The position numbers and the translations under genes were made by a program. Of a stretch of 64,000 nucleotides of DNA, positions 52,150-60,724 are shown piece after piece. The notes beneath the pieces were generated by a model, which made no database searches, was not told the DNA's origin, and saw only the letters and a program-made list of their open reading frames with translations. Source of the stretch: Hymenobacter aerophilus DSM 13606 (GTDB lineage: Bacteria; Bacteroidota; Bacteroidia; Cytophagales; Hymenobacteraceae). The stretch covers positions 182,667-246,666 of the forward strand of contig NZ_KB907802.1 in NCBI RefSeq assembly GCF_000382225.1, in the 5' to 3' direction. Position 1 is the first letter of the stretch. Each line of letters opens with the position of its first letter.

Positions 52150-53310
52150 ATGAAACGCCTCCTCCTGCTTCCGCTGCTGACGATGGTGCTGGCCCTGGTT
52201 TCGACCACCGGCTCGGCCCGCGCGCTGAACGCGCCCCTGAACGACGACACCATTGTGGTGCGCCTGCCCAACCAGGCCACGATGACGCTTTATGTAAAGG
52301 ACCGGGCCCAGCTGCGCGAGCTGCGCAACTACAAGCTCGACTCGCTTATGCTGCTGCTTGACACCTATATTGCCCAGGCCGAAAAGGCCAGCAAAAACTC
52401 CACTTCGGAGCAGGTGACGATGGAGTTCTACCCCGCCAAGGACCAGCCCGGCAAGCGGGTGCCCGAGCAAATCCGCATCACGATGCACAACGACCAGAGC
52501 CCTGCCCAGACCACTAAAAAGGGCGACCGGGTGGACGTAAGCGTGGGCCGGGTGTTTGGCGTGACGGTGGAGGAAAGCAACGCCGACGGCAACGACCGGG
52601 TGTCGGTGCGGGTGGGCTCGTCGGCCAAGTCCGACTCGATCCGGACGGCTGAGCGCAAGGCCAGGCAGGAGGAGCGCGACAACCGGGCCGTGCACAGCAA
52701 CTTCACCATCGATTTGGGCTTGAACGCGCTGACCAACAAGCAGCCCGACCTGGGCGGCAACCCGCTGGACCTGCGTCCCTGGGGCTCGCGCTACATCAGC
52801 TTCAACTGGATTTACGACATCCGGGTGGGCGCCAAAGGCTCGCCGCTGTACCTGCACACCGGCCCCGAGCTGGCCTTCAACAACTATATGCTCGACAACA
52901 ACCGCCGCTTCGTGAACCAGAACGGTGTAACGACGCTGGAGCTGCCCACCGAAAACGGCCGCAACTACGAGAAGAGCAAGCTGTCGGTATCGACCATTAA
53001 CCTGCCGCTGCTGGTGGCGCTCAGCTTCCGCGACGCCAAGGGCAAGGACAGCTTCCGCATCGGGGCCGGCGGGTTTGTGGGCTACCGGCTGGGCTCGCAC
53101 ACCAAGCTTAAGTACGAAGAAGACGGCAACACCAAAAAAGACAAGGACCGCGGCAGTTACAACCTCAACGATTTCCAGTACGGCCTGCAGGGCACCATCG
53201 GCATCCGCGGTATCGACCTGTTTGCCAAGTACAGCCTCAACGAGCTGTTCAAGGAAAACCGCGGCCCCCAGGCCCAGACCATCAGCTTCGGCCTCACCCT
53301 ACTGAATTGA
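52150..53310 (+). CDS. Outer-membrane beta-barrel protein of the sigma-factor unit
   Basis: 386 residues: signal peptide (MKRLLLLPLLTMVLALVSTTGSA); N-terminal beta/helix region (VVRLPNQATMTLYVKDRAQLRELRNYKLDSLMLLLDTYIAQAEK); then an outer-membrane barrel-like C-terminal part (about 180-386) with strands such as FTIDLGLNALTN, YISFNWIYDIRVG, LYLHTGPELAFNNYML, INLPLLVALSF, FRIGAGGFVGYRLG, and final ISFGLTLLN. It fits 'PorT-like' outer-membrane proteins that often follow ECF sigma/anti-sigma pairs in this phylum. Exact function unknown. Confidence 0.8.
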   Translation: MKRLLLLPLLTMVLALVSTTGSARALNAPLNDDTIVVRLPNQATMTLYVKDRAQLRELRNYKLDSLMLLLDTYIAQAEKASKNSTSEQVTMEFYPAKDQPGKRVPEQIRITMHNDQSPAQTTKKGDRVDVSVGRVFGVTVEESNADGNDRVSVRVGSSAKSDSIRTAERKARQEERDNRAVHSNFTIDLGLNALTNKQPDLGGNPLDLRPWGSRYISFNWIYDIRVGAKGSPLYLHTGPELAFNNYMLDNNRRFVNQNGVTTLELPTENGRNYEKSKLSVSTINLPLLVALSFRDAKGKDSFRIGAGGFVGYRLGSHTKLKYEEDGNTKKDKDRGSYNLNDFQYGLQGTIGIRGIDLFAKYSLNELFKENRGPQAQTISFGLTLLN

Positions 53311-53459
53311 GTTAGAAAGTTGAGAAGTTGAAAAAGGGGTTGTCATCCTGAGCGCAGCGAAGGACCTATACGGAAGCTATTACTTGATGTTAGCTTCTGT
53401 ATAGGTCCTTCGCTGCGCTCAGGATGACAACCCCTTTTCAACTTCTCAACTTCCTAACT
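53310..53459. repeat. Palindrome of the GTCATCCTGAGC family, about 68-bp arms
   Basis: The longest stem seen: arms 53310-53378 and 53391-53459. The outer 35 bases (AGTTAGAAAGTTGAGAAGTT.. and ..AACTTCTCAACTTCCTAACT) are specific to this site; the inner part is the family core. A handful of mismatches. Convergent junction of the barrel-protein and methyltransferase genes; the right arm reaches into the stop of the latter. Confidence 0.9.
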
Positions 53460-54206
53460 TACCTCGTTCCGGTAGAAGTTATCGAGCAGAATGGCCGCCG
53501 ATACGGCCACGTTGAGACTTTCGGCCTGGCCGCGGCCGGGAATGTGCAGGCGCTGCGTGAGGCAGGCTTCGACGGGCGGCGTGAGGCCGTGGCTTTCGGA
53601 GCCCATGATGAGCACGCCGCTGGGCTGCAGCGTGAGGCGGTGCACGTTGTCGCCGTGCAGGTCGGCGCCGTACACGGGCAATTCGGCGGGTAGCGTGGCC
53701 AGCCAGGCGGGCAAGTCGCGCTGCCAGACGGGCACGCGGGTGAACGAGCCCATGGTGGCCACCACCGTTTTGGGCGCCCAAGGGTCGGCGCAGGTTTCTG
53801 AGCACACCACCCCGGCCAGCCCGTACCAGTCGGCCAGCCGGATGAGCGTGCCCACGTTGCCGGGGTCGCGCACGTCGTCGAGGGCCAGCAGCAGCTGGCT
53901 GGCGGCCGGGTGCAGGGGCAGCTGGGCGGGCAGGCGGGCCACGGCCAGGGCCGTGTTGTTGGTGCTCAGCGAGCTGAGGCGGGTCAGCTCGTCGGCCGAC
54001 ACCAGGTCGAGCGGGACGCTGGCGGGCAGCTCGGCGGCAATTTTCTCCGCAAATTCGGGCGTCGCTATCAGCCGTTCGGTGAGAATGCCGGAACTTAGCA
54101 GCTCGCGCACGCTTTTGCCGCCTTCCACCAGGAAGGCGCCGTGGCGGGTGCGGTACTTCTTCAGGTGCAGCGCGTGCACGTATTTCGCTACTGCTTTTGA
54201 AACCAT
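53454..54206 (-). CDS. SpoU/TrmH-family RNA 2'-O-methyltransferase
   Basis: 250 residues from the ATG at 54206. N-terminal substrate-binding domain (about 1-100; KYVHALHLKKYRTRHGAFLVEGGKSVRELL) and SpoU methyltransferase knot domain (about 105-245): motif 1 LDDVRDPGNVGTLIRLADWYG, motif 2 VLIMGSESHGLTPPVE, motif 3 IPGRGQAESLNVAVSAAILL. It methylates a ribose in rRNA or tRNA; target not determined. Its start codon region overlaps the divergent TamA-like gene. Confidence 0.9.
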   Translation of the reverse strand: MVSKAVAKYVHALHLKKYRTRHGAFLVEGGKSVRELLSSGILTERLIATPEFAEKIAAELPASVPLDLVSADELTRLSSLSTNNTALAVARLPAQLPLHPAASQLLLALDDVRDPGNVGTLIRLADWYGLAGVVCSETCADPWAPKTVVATMGSFTRVPVWQRDLPAWLATLPAELPVYGADLHGDNVHRLTLQPSGVLIMGSESHGLTPPVEACLTQRLHIPGRGQAESLNVAVSAAILLDNFYRNEVS

Positions 54207-56845
54207 TGGCACCTTCTGAAACCCCTGTGGGGCGCAATTTTACGCTGAATAAACTGCCCCGGCTGCGGCGGCTGGCCCTGGCGGGCCTGCTGCTGGCCGG
54301 CGGCGGACTGGCGGGCTGTTCGCCGCTGCGGCTGCTGAAGCCCGGCCAGCGGCTGCTCGACGATGTGGACATCCAGGGCACCGAAAAGGCCGACCCCGAA
54401 CGGCTGGCGGCGCTGGTGCAGCAGCAGCCCAACAGCACCTTCCCGCTGCCAAAGGTAACCATCTACCAGTTTGGCCGCTCGTTTTATCACCCCGAGCGCA
54501 TTGCCCAAAAACTGGCCGACACCCAGGCCGACTACGCCCGGAAGATTGCCGAGGCCGGCACCGACTCGGCCCAGGTGGGCCGGCTGCTGCGCAAGCGCGA
54601 GCAGAAGGAGCGCCGCTATCAGCTGGCCCTCGACAAGGGCAACGCCATCATGCGCCTGGGCGAGCCGCCGGTGGTCTACGACTCGTCGCTGACGGCCGCC
54701 TCGGTGCAGCAGCTGGGCGTTTACCTGAAGTCGAAGGGCTTTTTCCGCAGCGCCGTTACGGTTTCCGACACCGTGCCCACCCGCCGCTTCACGCCGCTGC
54801 GGCTGCTGGCCCTGCAGTCGCCCTACACCACCGACTCGCAGCGCGTTACCGTCACCTACACCATTCAGGAGGGCCCGGCCTTCCACTATTCGCGCCTCGA
54901 CGATGAGGTGGCCGACTCGGCCGTGGCCCAGCGGGTGCGGGCGGCCCGGCCCCAGAGCCTGCTGCGCGAAGGCGACCAGTACGACGAGGAGGTAATCGGG
55001 GCCGAGCGCGTGCGGCTGGAAACGCTGCTCAAAAACCAGGGCTACTACGATTTCCGCCAGCAGTACGTCACCTTCGAAGCCGACACCAGCTTCCGGCCCA
55101 CCACGGTGCGCCTGCGTACGCTGGTGGCCGACCCGGCCCGCGGCGAGCACAAGCGCTACACGCTGCGCCACGTAGATGTGGTCAGCGACGCGGGCATCGT
55201 GCGCTTCGGCCGCAGCCGCGACACGCTCGTGCGCGACTCGGTGAACTACCTGGCCTACCGCCACCGCATCAGCCCCCGGGCCCTCGACCGCAAAATGGCG
55301 CTGCGGCCCGGCCAGCCCTACAGCCTGCTGCGCACCCAGCGCACCCAGCGCCAGTTCGGCAGCCTGGATATGTTCCGCTTCACCACCATCACCTACCGAC
55401 GGGTGCGCGGCGCCGAAGCCCCGGCCGACTCGACCCAGGGCCTGCTCGACGCCACCGTCAGCGCCGCGCCGGCCAAGCGGTTTCAGGAAACCACCGAATT
55501 CGGCGGCACCTACGTGGCCCAGGAAGTGGGGCCCTTCGGCAACGTGCGCCTGAAAATCCGCAACGTGTTTGGCGGGGCCGAAATTCTGGAGTTCGGGGTG
55601 CGGGCCGGTTTCGAGGGTCAGTACATCATCACGGGCGACGCCAGCGACAAAACCAACCCCTCGCTGCCCCACGAGCTGACCACCCAGCTCGGGGCCAACG
55701 TAAACCTGGTGCTGCCGCGGTTTCTGGTGCCCTGGCGGATGGGCCCGCATCTGAGCGAGTACAACCCGCGCACCCGCATCAACGCCTCCTACACCTACGT
55801 GGACCGGCCCGACTACACCCGCACCAATGCCGAGGGCACGTTCGACTACATCTGGCAACGCTCGCCGTTCCACCAGTACGTGCTCACGCCCATCGACCTG
55901 AGCATTATCCGCACGACCCAGATCAGCCCCCGTTTCCAGGATTTCCTGCAGAACCTGCTGGTGCTGCAGGGTTCGCCGCTGTTCCGCAGCTTCGACAACC
56001 TGCTCATTCCCAGCATCAACGCCACCTCACTCTACAACTCCAACGACTTCACCCAGACCCGCGACGCCCGCTACCTGCGCCTGTTTGCCGAAGTGGGCGG
56101 CCTCACCCGCGGCCTCTACCAGAAGCAGCCGCTGCTCACCGACACCCGCAACCTGCGCCAGAGCGACCTGAAAATCTATGATTTCGCCAAGATTACGGCC
56201 GATTACCGCCGCTACTACAAGCTCACCTCCGACTCGTACCTGGTGTACCGGCTGGCGGGCGGCGCCGTGGCTGCCCTAAGCCCGACCGAGTTGACCACCA
56301 TTGCCCGCGACGGCAGCCAGCGCACCACGTCCTCCTACCTGATTCCGTACGACAAGTACCTGTTTTCGGGCGGCAGCTCCAGCGTGCGGGCCTGGAAACC
56401 GCGCCGCCTGGGCCCGGGCTCGTTTACCCAGTACAAGTTCAACCCCGACAACCCCACCCAGCTGCTGCGCAACAAGGATGGAAACCTGGTCCGCGACTAC
56501 AACCTGGAGCAGCCCGGCGAGTTGCTGCTCGAAGGCAACATCGAGTACCGCTTTCCGCTCTACAACTTCATCAAAGGGGCTATATTCACTGATTTCGGCA
56601 ACGTCTGGACCCTGCGCTCCGACCCGCGGCCGGGGGCCGAGTTCCGCTTCAACAAGTTCTACCAGCAGTTCGCCGTGGGCTCGGGCTTCGGCTTCCGCTT
56701 CGATTTCAGCTTCCTGATTATGCGCCTCGACGTGGCCACCAAGGTCTATGACCCCACCGCGCCGGGCAGCAAGTGGGCCATCCGCAACTTCAGCTTCCGC
56801 GAAGACCAGACGGCCTTCAACCTGGGCATCGGGTACCCGTTTTAA
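54197..56845 (+). CDS. TamA/BamA-like surface antigen lipoprotein
   Basis: 882 residues from a TTG at 54197, the only start before the lipoprotein signal (LRRLALAGLLLAGGGLAGC; lipobox LAGC). POTRA-like domains follow (about 50-330; VQQLGVYLKSKGFFRSAVTV, RLETLLKNQGYYDF), then a bacterial surface antigen barrel (about 430-882; VGPFGNVRLKIRNVFGGAEILEFGVRAGFEGQ, YDKYLFSGGSSSVRAWKPRRLGPG, ending AFNLGIGYPF). The SVRAW-x-P-R-x-x-G-P-G segment is the conserved 'RGF'-like loop region. Probable role: outer-membrane protein assembly. Followed by a strong terminator. The start overlaps the divergent methyltransferase gene. Confidence 0.9.
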   Translation: MKPLAPSETPVGRNFTLNKLPRLRRLALAGLLLAGGGLAGCSPLRLLKPGQRLLDDVDIQGTEKADPERLAALVQQQPNSTFPLPKVTIYQFGRSFYHPERIAQKLADTQADYARKIAEAGTDSAQVGRLLRKREQKERRYQLALDKGNAIMRLGEPPVVYDSSLTAASVQQLGVYLKSKGFFRSAVTVSDTVPTRRFTPLRLLALQSPYTTDSQRVTVTYTIQEGPAFHYSRLDDEVADSAVAQRVRAARPQSLLREGDQYDEEVIGAERVRLETLLKNQGYYDFRQQYVTFEADTSFRPTTVRLRTLVADPARGEHKRYTLRHVDVVSDAGIVRFGRSRDTLVRDSVNYLAYRHRISPRALDRKMALRPGQPYSLLRTQRTQRQFGSLDMFRFTTITYRRVRGAEAPADSTQGLLDATVSAAPAKRFQETTEFGGTYVAQEVGPFGNVRLKIRNVFGGAEILEFGVRAGFEGQYIITGDASDKTNPSLPHELTTQLGANVNLVLPRFLVPWRMGPHLSEYNPRTRINASYTYVDRPDYTRTNAEGTFDYIWQRSPFHQYVLTPIDLSIIRTTQISPRFQDFLQNLLVLQGSPLFRSFDNLLIPSINATSLYNSNDFTQTRDARYLRLFAEVGGLTRGLYQKQPLLTDTRNLRQSDLKIYDFAKITADYRRYYKLTSDSYLVYRLAGGAVAALSPTELTTIARDGSQRTTSSYLIPYDKYLFSGGSSSVRAWKPRRLGPGSFTQYKFNPDNPTQLLRNKDGNLVRDYNLEQPGELLLEGNIEYRFPLYNFIKGAIFTDFGNVWTLRSDPRPGAEFRFNKFYQQFAVGSGFGFRFDFSFLIMRLDVATKVYDPTAPGSKWAIRNFSFREDQTAFNLGIGYPF

Positions 56846-57210
56846 GATTTTCTTTCCGACCGCGCCCCTGCCGCGCCAAGCGTACCCCAGAGGGACTGCT
56901 TGGCCCGGCAGGGGCTTTTTTTATGCATTCAGAAAATTATTTATTTTTATAGTACCACTTTTTAGCATCATTAATTCATTGTCACTTCGTCGCCAACCAA
57001 GTGTTTCATCCGGCACTAAGTAGCTTTTATCGTTCGAATTACTATTTTTGGCAGCCGATTTCCCTTGAACGGCTGATTTAGGTCTTACGGGTTTAGTTAC
57101 ATTCCCGGCTTAGCTACCCTGCGCTAATTGCTCCGGCTCCGGCCGTTTGTTCCAGGGCTGCCCACGAAGGCAGTGCCCCGGAATACGCTTCTCCTCCTCC
57201 CTTCCATTTC
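56846..57210. other. Intergenic region with terminator
   Basis: 365 bases: the first 77 hold the terminator, the rest (AT-rich to 57090) has no gene or repeat I can support and probably contains the promoter of the T9SS cargo gene. Confidence 0.5.
56864..56922 (+). terminator. Intrinsic terminator after the TamA-like gene
   Basis: Stem GCCCCTGCCGCGCCAAGC / GCTTGGCCCGGCAGGGGC with one mismatch and a 14-base loop, followed by seven T. Confidence 0.9.
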
Positions 57211-60200
57211 ATGCTGATGAAAATACCATTACTCCATTTGGCGGCAGGTCTGCTGCTGTGCTTACCGGTTAGCCTGGCCCGGGCCGAGGGCTCGAAGCAG
57301 CTTACGCCCAACTCCAATCCCACTGTGGCCCTTACGGACCCGGCCAACACCCGTGCCGGCTTTCTGACCCACGATGCCATCGGGGGCGAAAACGTGTCGC
57401 TGGGCTTTCTTAAGCCCCGTTCCTGGGGAACCACGGCCCTCCCCTTCAAGGAAGATTACCGGATGTACGTGCGGCTGAAGCCGGGCGAGACGCTCTACTA
57501 TGGTGTGCATCGCAGCAACTTCTCCAACGTCAACTACGCCGACTTAGTCCTGACGGTTCGTTACGGCGCGGGCGATGGCACGATTGTGCAGCAAACGACG
57601 CTTGCCCGCGACCAGAGCAGCTCCAATCAGGCGGCGCTCAACACCGAGCAGGATGGCGTGATTGCCGGGGCATCCGAAGCCCAGGCGGGGCCGCGCCCGC
57701 TGGCCGGCGCTACCGGCTACCGCCCCCTCACCTACCTGAACAACACCGGTAGCACCCAGGACTTTTTTGTGGAATTCACCCAGGTGGGCGAGTATACCAG
57801 CACCGGCACGCAGGGGGCGTTCAACGACTTGAAGACGAAGGCTACCTTTAGTGGGCAGACCCGCTCGGAATACGACTTCTGGGACTTTACCGTGAAGGGC
57901 ACCGATGGGCTGGAGAAGCCCGGCCGCCTGTACAGCCGGTTCTGGGCTTTCACCGCCGGCACTTCAGCCGGGGGCAACGATTATCTGAACCGGCTATCGG
58001 CCACGTTCAAGATGTTTCCGCTGGTGGAAAGCCAGAAGAACCCGGGGCAGTACTACGTGAAGGAAGTAGAGCTGGCCGGCATGCGGCCACTGGTGTTCTT
58101 CTACGTAACCAATGACTTCGGTTCGAGCCCTATTGGCGGGGCCGAGGATTTTCCTACCCGCCGCAAGAGCCAAAAGAGCAACACCGCCTACGCTAAATAT
58201 CCCAACTTCGTCAACAACCCCGACGAAAGCATCTGGCCCAGCGCCCCCGTTCCGACGGTGAGCGTAACGCCGCAGCCGTTCTGCAGCAACGGCAAAACGC
58301 AGGTGGCCTTCACCACGCTTTCGGCCGAAGCCGGTCAGTTTGATATCCTGATTGACTTGAACAATACGGCCGGCTACCAGGCTAACTCGACTGACGTGCT
58401 GCTGACGCAGAGCGTGAATGCCGGCACCAGCAACACCGTGGTGTGGAATGGCAAGGATGGCCAGGACGTTGATGTGGCGGCCGGCGTGGTTATCAAGTTT
58501 CAGTTTACCAGCAACGGCGCGGCCTTTAACTTTCCGGTGTATGATGCCGAGGGCAATCCCGACGGTTTCCGGGTGCGCAACGTGCGCCCGGCCAACGGCC
58601 TGACCTACGACCGCCTGTACTGGGACGACAGCAACCTGCCGGCGACCAAGTTTCCAGACACAGGTCCGCGGGTTGAGCTGGCGGGGCAAGTTTCGACGAA
58701 TGGCGTCCATACCTGGGGCGCGACCAACGACGATGGAAACCAGTACACCGTCAATACCTGGACCTACGGCTTTGCGGCCTTCAACGGGGCCACCGAGTTC
58801 ACCTACTCCAGCGCCTGCGACAACGACAACGACGGAGTGTCAGACGACGTGGATATTGACGACGACAACGACGGTATTCCGGACGTCCTGGAGGGCTTCA
58901 CTGCTTTTGACAGAAACACTGCTACCATTAAAGAAACCATTGACCCGGGCTTTATTCCGGCCCCATCCTTAGCTCGTCCCAATCCGCCCGTCCGATATCT
59001 CGATGCGGAGTATGTGCATCCCGTCTTGGGCGCTTTCCAGGATGTTAACAACGATGGCATTAACGATATTTTCGATATTGACCTCGACGGCATTCCCAAC
59101 CACTTCGACCTCGACTCGGATGGCGATGGCCTGCCTGACGCTTTTGAGGCCTATGACAACAAAAATCCGGTATGGTCGCGGGGAACTAGCATCTATGATG
59201 CAACTCAGGCCAGGTTTACGGGTGCTGTAGGTGATAATGGTATGCCTGACGCGGCTGAGTTTCGCGCTGCCGATAGCCTCGAAGTTGATGATAACCGGTA
59301 TTCTTTGGCTGATTTTGATAAAGATTGGCGGAGAGTCAGTGGTAAGCAGAGCAATAATTACAACTTTCTCGACATCGATTCCGACAACGACGGCATTACT
59401 GATGAGATAGAGGCGCAGACAACTGCGGCTTATGCTGCCCGCAAAACGCAGGCTAACTTCAAAACTGATGTAAATAAGAACGGTATTCGCGATGCTTATG
59501 ACCCCAGTGCAGGGGGGGTAGCTATTGGTACGCCAGTCAATTCTGATAATGTCGGCAAGATTGATATGTTTGACCGCGACTCCGACAATGATAATGCTGG
59601 TAAAGCCAGCCTGCCCATTAATGAGCAAACGGCCGACTGGACCGAGGGCTTCGACGACAACCAGAATGGTACGGCCGGCGAGGAACTGATAGCCAAGGCT
59701 CAGGCTTTCGCGCTGGCGAACCCGGGCAAGGCTACTTATTACGTTATCGGCAGCCCTAACCCGGTATTGAATTCGGTTTTCTTACAAGATGACACCGGTA
59801 ACGGAATACCAAATTTCCTACAGCGCGGCCATTCTACTTACCACGACGACAACTTCAACGGCCTGGTCGACCTTTACGACCCGGCCTACGGCGGCACACC
59901 CTCGACGGCTCCGTTGGTGGGTGCAGAGGGCACCGAAGCCATCTTCCGCTCTAAGATTAAAGCCGTGCCGCTACCCGTTACGCTGGTCGAATTCCGGGCT
60001 CAGGCCGTGGGCCGCGACGCACTGGTGAGCTGGACGACGGTCCAGGAGGTGAACAGCGCCAGCTTCGTGGTAGAGCGCTCCGTTGATGGCCGCAGTTTCG
60101 TGCCGGTGGCCACGCTGGCTGCCCGCGGCACCAGCACTCAGCGCACCGATTACCGCACCACCGATAAAAACGTCGGCGCCCAATCAGGCTTCCGCTACTA

Positions 60201-60522
60201 CCGCCTGCTCCAGCTCGACCTGGATGGCACGGTAGCCCGCTCGGAAGTGCAAACGGTACGCTTCGATGGCAGCAACAGTACGCCTACAGTGCGCCTCTTC
60301 CCCAACCCCACCAGCGCCGACGTTACGCTCGACTTAACGCAGCTGCCCGCCGGTACCTACCGCGTGGAAGTACTGGGCGCGGAAGGCCGCAAAGTAGCCG
60401 AGTGGCCCGCCAGCGGTGGCCAGGAGCAGGTGCTGCCCACCCAGAACCTGGCTAAGGGTGTGTACCTGCTCCGCATTAGCGGCCATAACACCACGCAGGT
60501 CATCAAGCTGGTGAAGAACTAG
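57211..60522 (+). CDS. Large T9SS cargo protein with Ca-binding (thrombospondin type 3-like) repeats
   Basis: 1103 residues (a second ATG at 57217 would give MKIPLLHLAAGLLLCL). Signal peptide, then a beta-rich N-terminal region (about 30-500) with no recognised family. Residues about 535-700 and 745-860 contain Asp-rich repeats such as DNDNDGVSDDVDIDDDNDGIPD and DLDSDGDGLPDAFE, calcium-binding loops of thrombospondin type 3 kind. After about residue 915 (PLPVTLVEFRAQ) come a fibronectin-like segment and a type A T9SS sorting domain (VRLFPNPTSADVTLDLTQLPAG ... GVYLLRISG). Secreted or anchored on the cell surface, perhaps in adhesion. The middle third (59150-59800) is AT-richer than the rest. 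Confidence 0.85.
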   Translation: MLMKIPLLHLAAGLLLCLPVSLARAEGSKQLTPNSNPTVALTDPANTRAGFLTHDAIGGENVSLGFLKPRSWGTTALPFKEDYRMYVRLKPGETLYYGVHRSNFSNVNYADLVLTVRYGAGDGTIVQQTTLARDQSSSNQAALNTEQDGVIAGASEAQAGPRPLAGATGYRPLTYLNNTGSTQDFFVEFTQVGEYTSTGTQGAFNDLKTKATFSGQTRSEYDFWDFTVKGTDGLEKPGRLYSRFWAFTAGTSAGGNDYLNRLSATFKMFPLVESQKNPGQYYVKEVELAGMRPLVFFYVTNDFGSSPIGGAEDFPTRRKSQKSNTAYAKYPNFVNNPDESIWPSAPVPTVSVTPQPFCSNGKTQVAFTTLSAEAGQFDILIDLNNTAGYQANSTDVLLTQSVNAGTSNTVVWNGKDGQDVDVAAGVVIKFQFTSNGAAFNFPVYDAEGNPDGFRVRNVRPANGLTYDRLYWDDSNLPATKFPDTGPRVELAGQVSTNGVHTWGATNDDGNQYTVNTWTYGFAAFNGATEFTYSSACDNDNDGVSDDVDIDDDNDGIPDVLEGFTAFDRNTATIKETIDPGFIPAPSLARPNPPVRYLDAEYVHPVLGAFQDVNNDGINDIFDIDLDGIPNHFDLDSDGDGLPDAFEAYDNKNPVWSRGTSIYDATQARFTGAVGDNGMPDAAEFRAADSLEVDDNRYSLADFDKDWRRVSGKQSNNYNFLDIDSDNDGITDEIEAQTTAAYAARKTQANFKTDVNKNGIRDAYDPSAGGVAIGTPVNSDNVGKIDMFDRDSDNDNAGKASLPINEQTADWTEGFDDNQNGTAGEELIAKAQAFALANPGKATYYVIGSPNPVLNSVFLQDDTGNGIPNFLQRGHSTYHDDNFNGLVDLYDPAYGGTPSTAPLVGAEGTEAIFRSKIKAVPLPVTLVEFRAQAVGRDALVSWTTVQEVNSASFVVERSVDGRSFVPVATLAARGTSTQRTDYRTTDKNVGAQSGFRYYRLLQLDLDGTVARSEVQTVRFDGSNSTPTVRLFPNPTSADVTLDLTQLPAGTYRVEVLGAEGRKVAEWPASGGQEQVLPTQNLAKGVYLLRISGHNTTQVIKLVKN

Positions 60523-60523
60523 G

Positions 60524-60571
60524 CTTAGAGCTTAGAGCTTAGAGCTTAGAGCTTAGAGCTTAGAGCTTAGA
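60524..60571. repeat. 7-bp tandem repeat (AGCTTAG)
   Basis: About six to seven copies of CTTAGAG directly after the stop of the T9SS gene and just before a terminator. No inverted partner. Confidence 0.85.
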
Positions 60572-60582
60572 AGTAAACGAGA

Positions 60583-60617
60583 AAGCCCGTCATCCTGCTG
60601 TAGGATGACGGGCTTTT
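60583..60617 (+). terminator. Intrinsic terminator after the T9SS cargo gene
   Basis: AAGCCCGTCATCCT pairs with AGGATGACGGGCTT around a 4-base loop, then a run of T. It contains a short GTCATCCT like the palindrome family core. Confidence 0.9.
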
Positions 60618-60641
60618 TTAATCTTAGCGCTGTCTGTGGGA

Positions 60642-60699
60642 TGAGTTTGACGTGCTGAGGCCCTTACGGTATCATAAAGACCTCAGCACATCAAACTCA
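60642..60699. repeat. Palindrome with TGAGTTTGACGTGCTGAGG arms
   Basis: TGAGTTTGACGTGCTGAGG (60642-60660) pairs with CCTCAGCACATCAAACTCA (60681-60699). Between convergent genes, after a conventional terminator. Confidence 0.85.
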
Positions 60700-60724
60700 C
60701 CATTTCACCACCTCACTATCTCGC

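Noticed and set aside
54188..55873. 561-codon minus-strand frame opposite the TamA-like gene
   Set aside because: Composition is typical of antisense to a high-GC gene and no motif is seen; the plus-strand protein is well supported.
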